From: Durusdinium trenchii
Lineage: Eukaryota; Sar; Dinophyceae; Suessiales; Symbiodiniaceae
Length of the DNA stretch: 64,000 nucleotides
Reading direction: 5' to 3'
NCBI GenBank assembly: GCA_963970005.1
Contig: CAXAMN010003113.1
Span: 1,309,716-1,373,715 of the forward strand
Below the pieces are notes generated by a model. That model worked only from the letters and a program-made list of their open reading frames with translations. It searched no databases and was not told the origin of the DNA. Shown in pieces: positions 14,501 through 26,500 of the stretch (the first letter of the stretch is position 1; every line of letters starts with the position of its first letter). Position numbers and translations under genes: made by a program.

Positions 14501-17500
14501 AACTATGGAGATCAAACAAATCCAGTCTTGACAATCCCAAACCACCGGGGCGCTAAAAAACATCGTCCAACAAGACCACGTCAGAAGAATCCATCAAACT
14601 TCGGGCCAAGGCCACACGTGCCTCAGCAGTTGCGCGGCGGAGTTCTGGCAACCCTCACGCAAGTGAGAACCTCCGGAAACACTATTATGTTCAATCAGCA
14701 CGAGCAACTTCGCCCAGTAGAAGGCCAAAGTATGAACGGTTCAACAAGAAACTTTCAAAATTAATCAAAATTAATAGGTTCGCTGCAAGTGTGATAGCAC
14801 ATGCTCCCGTTGGTAGCAAGGGCGTGTACGTTGTTGAGTGCTTCTCCATCAGCCGTAATCCTCAACCCCAAATAGTCAAGTGGGTGGGAATAGAACATCA
14901 TATCCACTTTTACAACTACTCCTCCGACTCCTACTCTTACCGCTAGCAGCATTACTGACGGCTGCAACAAACACCACAACGACAACGACAACTACCACCA
15001 CATGAATACATGCTTGTTGTGGGGTTGACTCTATTCACTCTCCCTCAGTTCTTTGCTAGGAGGGGCCCTGTATTATTGCAATTTATGCTCTTGGTGTCGG
15101 TCCAAAGCCTCTGCGCACGAGCTGCTTTCTGTCCTCCTGAGATGTTGATTCCCTTCCTCGCAGGTGACAAGGAAAGCTGGTCAGTTCCACAAACGGCTGG
15201 TACCGATCTTGCCCAAATCGAACCGTAATTCAATTGTGCTAAACTGAGATTGGGACAATGTTGTCCAGCATCCCAGAAAGAGTTTTGTGCTGAAACACTC
15301 AATGACACAGTACCGGCATCAAGCACCCTCAGCCACCGGTGGCGACTACTACTCAGAATGCAAAAAAACAGCCTATATAAATAGGTTCCAAGCCACCTCA
15401 ACGGCCCCACCACCCCAACGACCAAGTCTTGCAAGACCAGTTTCGCCCCGATCTCTGTCTGGTCACCAGCAGGCAAATTTCCGAGATCCACTTGCAGTTG
15501 TGCTGATTGCACGGACTGGTCGTACTGATGATCCTGGTGTTTCAGCAAACCTCTTCTTGTGTGAAACGCAAATGCTTGTCTGGAGACCAACATGTGCCGA
15601 ACAAAATGTCAAGGTATGTCAAGGTAATAAATCGAACATGTTACTCCAAATGTGCCGCTCAACTACCGTAGTCGTTTCCGGCGGCATCATTGCAATATAG
15701 ATTCAGAACCATATGACGTGCCACCAAAATCACACGCCCCTACTACATCCTTCCCGCATGGTCCTCTAGACATCTCAAAACGCAAACATGAGATGTTGAA
15801 ACAGTGATAGGCAAATGTATGTAATCCCTTTGCACGTGTCTTATTAAGTATGAATTCCTTTGGAAACCATGTACATGTATCTACTTGGGGACCACATCTT
15901 TTTTTCGCCCCCGGAGGAGCTCCGTGTCTGCCTGTCGGAAGCAGCAAATATTCTCATAGACGGAGGCTGACATAATCCAGGGCCTCACCGTGAGGATGTC
16001 AAATGGGCCAAGAAGTGGCAGTTTGTGCGTCAGGGGTCAGAGGGCTAGAGTAAGTTGAGGAGGCAGCTTGAGATGGGAGAGGGTGAACCAAAGGTAGCAA
16101 ATCTTTCACATCCGCATCATCGCTGGTCTTGCAGTACACGAGTCAAAGCTCTGTTTGAACTCCTGTTCACTCCTTGACTGTGACCCAAACAGCGACCGCT
16201 CGGCAAAAAATTGATCCAGGGGCCCCCCTGTCAAACAGAATCCCTTCTTACAGGACCAAACCCAATGCATAATCCCAACTCCGGATTGTAATACATTTTT
16301 GCTAAAATTGAAGCTACCTTTCGTGATAAACAACAGTTAAAAAAACAATGCCTTTTTGAGGAAGCTTGTGACTTGTACGTGATGCTCTTGTGACCCTATA
16401 TATACGTTTACAGACTCTCATCATCTTTCATCTCACCTCAGCCCGCAGCCCGCAGGTTTCTTTTGTCCAAGACTCTCCTGGCCACACAGGGCCTTGCGCC
16501 CTCCGCACTGAACCAACCCCGAGGTGGTCAGTTCCCTCAAAAGGCCCAGGACCAAGGTGGATTTCCCGGAGCCCACAGGACCTGAGCGAACACGTCGTTC
16601 CGGGTCACGGGGTCGTGCACCTAACACACCCCGCCCCGCAAGAAGAAGCATCCACGTAAATGGACAGTCTACATTGTGGCACAAAATATCACAAAATGCA
16701 TCAGTCCGGACAACATGTGAATTACATGGTCTTCCTATGCGGTATATGACGAACTGGGGCATTCCTACACATGCGAAAATACCATAGGGGAACATGAACA
16801 ACTACGCAGCCTGCTTCTTAAAATAACAAAAGGATCCCCCACAAGCGGAGCGAGTACCATGGCGCGGACAAAGTGCTCATAACGGGATGTGAGAAGAACA
16901 GCCAATTTGACCAACCTCCTAGATGTGATTCTCCATCTTGACAAAAAAGGATAATCATGGATTATCTATGTCAAGTATTGTTAAGTGATCATGAGTCAAC
17001 TTCCAACTTAAGTACCTTCGACAATCCGACATCGACATTGGATTCAGGGCAGCGTGCGCCTATCATCCGCGTGCGTTTCGCATGTGTGTGACATGCGCTG
17101 AAAACTTCAGGCCTTCAGGCGCTAAGGCAGCCAGTTCATTGTTCTTCCAAAAGCTGGGAAAAGACTGGTGAGGATTTGGAACGAAGATTGGGCGTACTTC
17201 CTAGAAGCACTCCTTGAATCCTTCAACATGTCTCCTTTGCATACTCCTAATCTACTCCTACCCCTGCCCGGCACAACACTGAGAAATGCAAGATCTGAGG
17301 CAAGAGCCACACACAACACAAAGATCTCCAGGATGCAAGGTCAGGTTCAAAGGCCCCAGCTGAAAGGCGCGGCCCTCCTCGCGTGATGCACTCTGTAAGT
17401 GACAGATGTTGGCTCCAGCGGCATACCCCTCTCCGCCCAAAGGCATCCTCAATAAAGTTGAACATCTACAAATCCATACAACACTTGTGCAGGGCGGGTG

Positions 17501-18040
17501 CATGAGGGTTCGAAAGGCAGGGATGGCCCGGCTCTGTCCCCCGACGAGCTGGGAGCTGCTCGGAGCTGCACCTCGTTGCCACCACCTCGACGAAAGGTGA
17601 CCTGGAGATGGCCGAGGGAAGTCGCTTATATATATATATAAAATATAATATTGTTAAATAAATATTCTTGAGCCAAAGCTTCCTTTCGTCATGCATGCCA
17701 AAAACGGCACAACTGCTTGTTCATGTGGCATGCCAAACCCATCTTGAGTCATCTTGAGGTGTTGGTTCCGTTCTTCGCACTGGCCACCATGCCTCCTTCA
17801 GGATCACCTCGCCCGGCGTGGAAGCCATTCCATCGATGGGCTGTCGAGTTTCATCCTCAGCAAACTGCCGGCTTGATGAAAAATGGGTAGCTCAACAGCT
17901 GGAAAGTTATGAGCGGTCCAGTCGAGTCAAACAAAGTCTAAGCGAGGAATGCATCGTGGAATCCGCCGCCGACGGAAAAGCCGCGCCAAGTGTCGATCAA
18001 ATGCTCCCGCTTCTGCAGGAATTGCTGCAGCCGCAAGCAC
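5556..18040 (-). CDS. ABC transporter, subfamily C (MRP-like), multi-exon, incomplete
   Basis: Exons in order on the minus strand: about 17970-18040 (RLQQFL, pre-NBD1); 17308-17377 (LGPLNLTLHPGDLCVV); 16476-16581 (Walker A GPVGSGKST); 15932-15983 (EPWIMSASVYENI); 15447-15533 (LPAGDQTEIG); 15126-15152 (signature NISGGQK); about 11677-11745 (linker AEDRNVG); 9576-9650 (FRTFTEVWVTLWT, TMD2); about 8625-8707 (membrane helix VVAVLVIGLIRAMVF); 7420-7491 (VVPVGRILNRFSK); 7105-7134 (DLDAMDTMLP); 6916-6981; 6420-6481 (membrane helix); 6147-6197 (RELQRLESVSR); 5556-5642 (HFSEVSTGLVHLRAYGLQ). The order NBD1, linker, TMD2 and the motifs are those of ABCC exporters, which pump amphipathic anions and conjugates across membranes using ATP. 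Eight junctions are frame-checked (GC 3, GA 4, GT 1, all AG|G). TMD1, the NBD1 Walker B and all of NBD2 are unplaced, so the gene may be longer or broken. Confidence 0.75.
7630..7780. repeat. AT/GA microsatellite in ABC transporter intron
   Basis: A TA dinucleotide run at about 7717-7750 is followed by (GA)n at about 7749-7761. It lies in the intron between the 8.7-kb and 7.5-kb exons. No function is evident. Confidence 0.6.
10500..11640. repeat. two-copy ~560-bp tandem duplication with GT-rich minisatellite
   Basis: Two direct copies start near 10507 and 11068 with the same lead-in (CTTCGAGTGATCCCCAC, then TCAATCATTTGTCTTCATGC). Each continues into about 250 bp of degenerate GT-rich repeat, then a GC-rich block of units built on GGTCCGGCGGGGAACACTGCC, and ends in GCTGACATAAAATCT followed by CACCTGACAGGTG-like sequence. 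The long open frames across it are a by-product of the three-base periodicity and are not taken as genes. It sits in an intron of the ABC transporter. Confidence 0.85.
11746..15125. other. unresolved stretch inside the ABC transporter gene
   Basis: This must hold the rest of NBD1 (Walker B, D-loop) if the transporter is intact, but I could not find them. Open frames occur on both strands at 13.39-14.21 kb; neither shows a family motif or splice-consistent borders. Short low-complexity CA runs occur near 12670. Confidence 0.3.
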
Positions 18041-20531
18041 CTCGGCGTCACCACGTTGTTGTGCCAAGAGGTTTAGCACCCTTTCTTACTGGATCTTGAT
18101 CTTACCGACTAAGTTGATGTAAAATATGCTTGTCTTTTCATAAGAGACATATTTGAGACTATTAATATATACTTATAATTATAAGATCATAAAATAATGA
18201 AGTGACGAAGTAAAACACTTGCCGCACACATCCTGAAGCCAGCTTTCAAATTGAAGGGGCATGAAGAGTCATTTGATATGCTGCTCCAGGGTTTTCGACT
18301 TTGGGCCCCGAAAGCTACACCAGGGCCTGGCTGGCCTGGCTGTTGCCTGGCTCCCTTCAGGCAACAGGTCCGCCCTGCAGCGCCGTCCGACGTCCCGAAA
18401 CGACAAAGGCACGCAGTAGTGAGCTCCGCCATGCACGAGAAGGAGCCGGGGAGCAAACCTCATTTCTCATGCGACCAGCTGTGACAGGAGGATGTTCACA
18501 TGTTGCCCGTGAGAAAACACAATGCAGGTGTCTATCGACAGAAAGCCTCATGATCCATGTCGTGTTCCAACATCCATGTCATTACAAGCTGCTCATCATG
18601 ATCTGCAACACACGCAAAACGATCCTGGGCAAAGCTGGCGGAGCCGGGCGGAGCTTTGAAGAAGTGGCTAATAATGGCCCCTCAGAGGTTAAGGACACCC
18701 CTTGGGGCACAGGGATACCCTGGCCAAGCAAAGGTTGGGCTTCGTGAGGTTCTGGTTGCAACCCTCAAACCCGGCTGCAATCGCGAATGGAAGCCTGCAC
18801 GGTGTCCTGGAAAGGTGTGCACTGTCAGTTTTCACGTAGAGCCTTGTAGACTATATAATGCTAACTGATACGACTTACTTCTTGAAAGGTGTGATTATTG
18901 AGCGTCCCACACCTGCCAAGCGAATTGGACTTGTTTAAAATGACTCGTGGCTCAAGAACAATGACAATATAACATTGACATATTTATGTATAATATTCTA
19001 CACACAGCACATGCAAAAATGCATCTTATAACTTATAACTCTTGCAGCATTGCAAGGAAAACAGGTGCAGCGAAGAATTGCTACACATGTGAGAATACAA
19101 GGCAAACTAGGCAGATCGGGTTGAAGGGTTGGTGTAGCTGACTCGGTTCTTACAGAATCTCTTCGTAATAATGGTTTTGATGGACTTGGACTCCCCACCG
19201 CATAGACCCAAACATCAGCATGATGCAGCCGACCAGTGCCCGGTCGCATGGCACAAGCTGTCCACACGGTCCGACAGGTTTGACAGGTTTTTCTGCCCTC
19301 CCAGGCACCGGAGATGTCCCTTTGGCCACGGCTCAAGGAGGGGAAGACCACCTCCACCGTCATCTCGCCACCCAGCAAGGCGTAGGTGGAAAACCTGCGA
19401 CCGTTGCAGTCTCATCGGTCTCGTCGCTCTCATCGCTCCGTTGACTCAGCCGCTGGCATGACAAATCCCACGATCGAGGGGGACATAATGCCCATCATAG
19501 CGTTGACCTCGGTGGACTAGCGTTTCGCAGCACTCGTCGGTAGAATCACAGATCTAACTCACGTTTCGGGCAGCCAACTGGGGTATCGTCTTTTCATCGA
19601 TCCCCTTGGAGAAGCAAACAAAGAACGGTCATGGAACTGCAGTGAGGGAACACTAATCAGCTTGCTTGGCAATGCAAAATTGTTGGCATTTCATAGTATG
19701 GTTGATCCTAACTCCTGCCACACAAACAACAAAATTTGGTACCTACAGCAATTACAGAAACGCTTGGAACCAAAGAGGCTCCACCACCTTAGGACTTGGA
19801 AAGCCTGCTCTTGTTCTTTGGTCATGTCTGCAATGAGATCTCCTGCGACCATACACCCGAAGCCCAACCCACAGCAGCCCCTCCATGTCACCATGAATGC
19901 TGGGCCACATTATGTCATAAATATATAAGAATAAGAACTTACTCGCCCATGTTCCCGCGAAATGTCCTGTCACCTTGAGCCCCTCTCGGCCGCATTTTTG
20001 TCTTCACAGAGAGCGCTCCTTGACCTTCTGCATGTAAGCCTTGCGGCATGCAGGGTCCGGTGGAAATCCTAGTTCTAGACCCCCCAAATCAATGGGGTGC
20101 CCGTTGCATGCACATGCTTGGGGAGGAACGCCACTGAACTCCCATCCGGCAAAATAAATGCTTATGGTCCTTTGATGCAAAACATTGGTAGATATTGTTG
20201 GTAGATATTGGTAGCACCTTTGAATTCGGCACTTAACCAGTCAAACGGAACTGTGCAAGAGCATGAGGGTAAGAAGTGGTAAGCCGTCAGCAGGAGGCAA
20301 CAGTGGTCGCGGTCGTATCACGACCCGGTCGGAGGAAGAAGGTTAACATCCACGAGATCAGCAGGAGTTGAGGCCAAAATAAAAAATGTCCCATATATAT
20401 AACTTCCTGGTTGGTGTTTTCAACCTGCACTTGAAAAATATTAGTCAGAGGGTCCAATCAACCCCAAGTAAGAGTTGAAAATAAACATATCCTTTCCACG
20501 CACTCCTATGTGCACCATGCGCACACCCACC
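18041..20531. other. gap between STT3 3' end and recognised ABC exons
   Basis: This is where TMD1 of the ABC transporter is expected. Two minus-strand pieces are exon-like but unproven: a hydrophobic stretch near 19420-19490 (GIMSPSIVGFVMPAAES) and an acidic/polar one near 19790-19850 (DLIADMTKEQEQAFQ) preceded by an AGG acceptor. The rest looks intronic or intergenic. Confidence 0.3.
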
Positions 20532-23500
20532 TCACCGGTGCCAGAACTGACCAGGCTGAAGGCCGGTGGCCTTGTGGTACTCCTCTGCCTTCTCATCTTT
20601 CTGCTGGTTGAAGTCTTCAAGTTGTTGGAATGCTTTCTGCTTCTCCAAGACTTTGCCTCAAAGAACCACCCCTTCAGATTCTTCCATGAAAACCTGTTAG
20701 TCCGACGAGCCCCGTGGGAGTCAGTTCCTTTCTTTAGTGTAGGTGGTCTGCACAAGCAGCTACACGTAGCATTCAAGTGGAATCAGCCATTCGTGAATTC
20801 CGAAGGGTGCCGCATGCTGCCAAAAGGCTCAAAGCTGGCGGGTATTGGCCCTGACAGTGCCAACTCCCAGGAGCATCGCACTTCCAGTTGTTGGGATCGG
20901 CAGCCCATGCCTTGGACTCGTCCGAAATATTCAGCACCTGATCCGGCTGCTCAGTTTCCAAAAGGGATGTCTGGTCCGGCTTGGTTGGGTGGAAGGGGAG
21001 CCAGTGATGGCGGCCTTGGATGGCCTTGTGCCACTTGAATGGAGGCTGACCGTTGAGTAGGTTTTGATTTGGCTAGGACCTTCCTGTTGACATGCTGAAT
21101 GGATATCCATAAGAAGTGTAGGGCCAGGGTGTTCCTCCCAGACCCTGACTGAAAGGTGCGAAAGCAAAAGCTTCCGACTCATTACTCCCACGTGCACTTC
21201 ATCGGTCAACCTGAAAGATCCTGCACACATGTTGACCTCCCGTTTCTTCAGTTGTTTCGCTTGTTCCTCCCACTTTCCCTCCCTGTCAGCTCCAGAATCC
21301 AACGAAAAACATCGATCGCCCAGGCCTTAAAGATCCGGACCAGCCCATATTGCGAGGTATAGGCCTCTTCGAAAAGGGCGCCGTCCGTTTGAACCTCGCC
21401 CATCGGGTCATGTGCATAGAGCTTCCACAACAAAGACCGGCTCATCATCTCCGAGGGCTCCCCCGTCTGGCGGTTCCGGTGGAACTTGCTGCCTGAACGG
21501 CAGGACTGTCAGGCCAGGACTGTACCACGGGCCCACCACAAAAATTGATTTGTCATTCATGGACGTGCTCAACAACTGGGACTTACAGTCAAACTACCCC
21601 CGCGCGTGCAAGGTGTCTCAGTACAACAGGTGGATGGTCACAAAGCTTCATGATGCTCCGGCAGCTAAACATATAATACAGTACTAAGAAAGGCGATTGC
21701 GCCAACAACAAATATCAAGAGAATCCATGGAGGCGCCTCCCATGATCATCCCTTTTGCTATCACATTAGGGGCAATGATCAGTGGCCAAAGCCTGCGCAC
21801 ACCTCATTCACAACCGAAGCAGCTTGCAAAAGGGATGTTCGCCCCAGACTCCCAAACCTCAAAAAAACCTCTCAGGCCAGGCAGCACAGAGGGTCACCTG
21901 GACAAACGTCCTCGTACACGGAGGCCGCGATGCGAGCCATGTGGGAACTCTTGGCAATGTCATCCCCATAGTCACCCGCCCAAATGAGCACGTAGTCTGC
22001 CAGGTGTCGGATCACCTGTCACAGTATTCAAGCGTGTTGGACCTTCCAAGGCTCGAAGTAAAAGTCGCGGTATCCATCAAAAAAGGTTGTTTTTGTTGGA
22101 AACTTCTGGTATGGTTCGCATCTGGGAGAACTATAACCCAAGCGACATCAACCCAGGTAGCGCGGCCATGTCTGGCCCGAAGAGATCGGTGAGAGATTCG
22201 GCACCCGAGAACAAAACGGGCGACCGAACAAACCAAGATCACTGAGAAGCTGTAACCGTAACCAATCGGTTGTTTAACACTAAATTATATAATTCAAACA
22301 TATTCAAACGATATTCAAACACATAAACTGTAAACACTTGTAAACACTTGGTTCAAGTTGACGGGGATGCGGTTGTCTGATTCAAACTGTAGACCAAAAA
22401 GCCACCCTAGACCCTGGTTCCATATGTCGTGGTAACGAGTTTCCGGTGGTGCAAGCGACAGCTCGGGCCATATATCATTCCACTGCCGTGAACACATCTG
22501 GACAGACCCCCTGCCCTTCAAAAAGGGAACCTCCCCGAAAAAGGACCAGTGGCCGGTAGCCCTGTGGTCACCCTCTCCACCGGTCATGCTGTTCGGGGCC
22601 TCGTGTGCTTGCCGTTCGGGGCCCGTCAAGCATCGACCGATCAGGGCAATATGCTCGTGGTTCCAGGTATTGCCATCGGCCAGCGTGGTCCGATTGGTGA
22701 GGCCATTGATCTGATAGCCATAGTCCCACCAGGCCATGATGCGGGTGTCTTCAGGCGTGTGATCCCGGAGCCACCAATATGACCTTTGTTCTGGTGTCGG
22801 TTCGGAACCACTAAGCGAACGTCAAAGCACCAATATGTGATTTTGCAGTGGCCTTACAAATATCCAGAGTTGTATTTGATATCGTTCCAGTCATTTGTGG
22901 AACAACCACCGATACGAGAAACATTTAAACACGCTAATTACATATTAACTTTGAACTGCAGTTTTGTTTGGGGACTCCCGGTAGTCGTCCATGAGGATCT
23001 CCTGTCCCTCTTTGTTGCGGCGCTTGACGATGATTGAGGCCTGAGATAGGCGCTCGGCCACGGCCCAGCAGTAGTTCATGAACTCCATGCCGCAAATCAT
23101 GAAGGTCAAAAGCATCAGAACCTGAGTTGCCAGTGGCATGTGTCAGCGACGTTCAAACGAGAGTCTTTCAAACTGGCCGGCCAAGGGGCATCATCCCCCT
23201 CTCGCAAGGGGCCAGGAACGCTTCCAAAGGGGAGACCGACTACTTGGATCATACGTCTGTGACAAGTGCCCTCTTTGTTCGGGAGCTCCAATTGAACGTC
23301 AGGTCGCTCAAAGCAACTATTGTCGGATCCTAATTAGTCAAGTGGGAGGGAATACTAACACATAATTTGCTAAAATATTCCAACACCCTTCATAATTTAG
23401 TGGGAGGCAAGAGTTAAAGAATAAACAACAAAAATCACCCAGGGTGTTTTTTTGGACTACTACTACTACTGTTACAACAACAACAACTACTACTACTACT

Positions 23501-26500
23501 ACCACCACCACCAATGGTACTATTTGTGTTTGTGGCGGGGATACTATTCATACTCCCTGGACCCGTTTACTATTTAAGATCCAACATTACCGAGCAACAG
23601 GAAACGGCTTCCTTTCGGCTGATTGGCTTAAAGATGCTTAAAGGGATTTGTCATCTACAGCCGCAGTGTCTCAGCAGTTTCCCTGTGGCACCAGTCGCTC
23701 CACTACCACCCGCAGTTGTCACTTGAAATGCGCCCCTCAGCAGTACAAGATCAATGATAATCACGACTTCATACATATAGTACAGCACCTCAAAATCTTC
23801 AAACACAAACCTCAACACCCAACCACTTGTTGGGAATTACTGCCGATTTCTACCTCCCTTTGTTCTACGTACAATGAAATTGTGATATAAAGCCTTTCAT
23901 GGCCCCTCTGACCCATGCCACGAAACTGCTGAAGCCTTCCTCTGCCACCTGGCTTCGTGGTATGCCTCCCACAAGGGGCCTTTGAACCTCTGACGGTGTT
24001 CGCAAAGGAGGTGGGCGGAGCTGCCCGAGGGCCACAAGGAAACCACACCGCTGGAAATGAGTGTCAAAGAAAGGGCAGCTGAAAAGAGCACCAAGATCCT
24101 CAACTTGTCAAATGAACATCTTGTTGGACTTGCCGTCGGAAAAATTGAACAGATTTCTGGAATGAATTGAAGGTCAGGAGATGAGATCTCCTTGTGGAGA
24201 TTCAGTCACCCAGTTAGCAAAAAAACAATAGACCATAGTCCGACTGATGGGACGCATGTGGCCCCCCTCCAGAGTACACCTTCCTGCCCCCGTTTTCGCC
24301 AAGCGTGTATTGTAAAACTTGATGGTTTGAAATGGGTCATCATGGAAATTCATGGAACCAACACCATGCACCTGTGGATCAACCCTGGTAATTACCCTGG
24401 TAGACTTCTTGTGCCACCAATGAGATGGTGGGTCAACCCTCCGGGATGAAACGGTTTCAAGAAGCTCGTCGTAGATCTCCTTCAGAACGACTGTCAAACC
24501 CTCGGCTTTGGCCTTTTGCAGTTCCTTGTGTCCTTTGTGCTTCGGCTTTTCCTGACGGCTGGCCAACTACTGGCCACCCCCCCCCGGAATAGCCATTCCC
24601 CAAGCTTGGTAGAGTGCACATTGGTGAACGCTCTATCTTTCCATCTAGGCAATCATTCTCGCCTTTCCATTCAAGAGGTTTGTTATGTTTTTTAAGCTGC
24701 GAAGATTCAATGAACTATATAACTGCCTTCGAGCAGGCCCAAGTGTCTCATTGTGTAGCTGGTCTGATGCATTTTGAATTAAACTGGACTTTCAATTGCA
24801 GCCCCTTGGAGGGAACAACCAACCTCTGCAGATGCATAGGGATGATGCCGCTGTGCTTCATGATCCTACGAGTGCCAGAATCTTGATCGCCTTGCGTCTC
24901 AAAGGCCATCCCTTCTGTCTCAATTGGCACTGTGGCAAACGGCTATATAGCTCTTCTTGGCATTCGGGCTGGACTCGCAACAAACACATTGACAGAAACA
25001 AACACGCACCAATACACACACAAGGTCCCTGTCTGGGTGCATGTGAGTGTCCATCCTCTGACCCCGGATCACATGTCTTCACTTGTCTTCACCACCACTG
25101 GCGCCGCGCCGCGCGTCCTCGTTCTGCGTGGCCGGCACCGGTGCCTCCTCTGGCTGTGTGAGTTGATGGAGCGCCCAGCGCAGCGTCTTGGCCAAGGCAA
25201 TGCCGCCAAGAGCTGCGGCGGTGGGGCCCAAGAGGAGCAAAAGACGGTTCATCTTGGAGGAAAAATAGTAGGTGATGCCAGCATAGAGCAACCTCAGAAC
25301 TAGGGAGCCTGATTGAGGTGAACATCCCACAAAATATGCTTGAACCCCAGTAATTAAACAAGTTGGGTTCCACTCTTTGGTTATCAACGTGTTCGAGGAG
25401 CTAACTTGGGCTGCACTCTGAGCTGTGCTCTGCACTCCATGCTGTTCTGGCGAAACTTGAAGTGGATTGCTGTGGCAGGGTCTGGGCGACTCAAAGCCTC
25501 TCAAAACTATATATATTGACTCACCGCTAGTCAATGCACTAGGCTACTCAAGGCCGCCATGCGTCCGTGTGTTGCTCTATGGGTAGTTGTCTAGCATTTT
25601 CCAGTCGTCCAGGGAATCATCTCAATTAGGTACCAACCCCACGGTCCATGAACAAGGACTACAGCCTCAAGGAGTAATCAAGCTCTCACGCTTTTGAACC
25701 TGAGTCTAGTAGCTTTAGCTGGGTTGGTTTCAGTTTGAGTGCTTCACATGTTCTCATGCATTCGGGGTGGACCTTCCACTCAGCCAGGGTCAACAACACC
25801 CAATGCAAATAGAATAGAAGGGAACTTAAGAGAACCCTGAACTCCTTGCAGGAAGACAAACCATGTGCAAACCTCCCCACAGGCACATCTCCACAGCTAT
25901 ATATATATATATATATGTGATATAGATGCTGCTGGGGCCTGATAACAAGTGGGCATTGCGGCTCAAGCCACAAGAAGTTCCTGGCTTCGCTCATCTCGAA
26001 GAGTGAAATCAGAAAACCCAGCGGCGCCATGGTGCACATGTGATGAAAGAACTGCCAGTATGCTCGTGGACTAGTTGCTTGGTGTTCAGCCACAGAGTCC
26101 ACTAATGGATTGCCAGTACCTGCTGCAATAGACAAGCCATCCAGCCCCAAGAGCTTGCCAAAAAGTTCAATAGGTAATCTGATTCAAAATCCAGCATTTC
26201 GATAGTTTGTTGTTTGCATCTTCTCAACTCTGGACTGGACATCTAAAAACCACTAAGAACACTTAGCATCTTGGCAGTGAAACCGTGAAACCCGCTGCAC
26301 GGCCCCTCGACCCACGATCCCTACACGACCCCTCTCGACGGAATGATGACCCCCTTATATATAGAGAGATGGTGTTTTTTGTCCGCGATCTCGACACCAA
26401 GGTGCGGTGTTTCACAAAGAGACCTCGCACTCGACTGGAGAGGGGTGCAAAGTAACCCAGTTGGAACAGCATAGCTCCCAGCAATGCTGCCACAGCCCCG

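Noticed and set aside
17663..17673. CTTGAGCCAAA, complement of the last 11 bases of the dinoflagellate spliced leader
   Set aside because: Only 11 of 22 bases match and the adjoining bases do not continue the leader. One such match is not surprising in 64 kb, and no retroposed gene follows.
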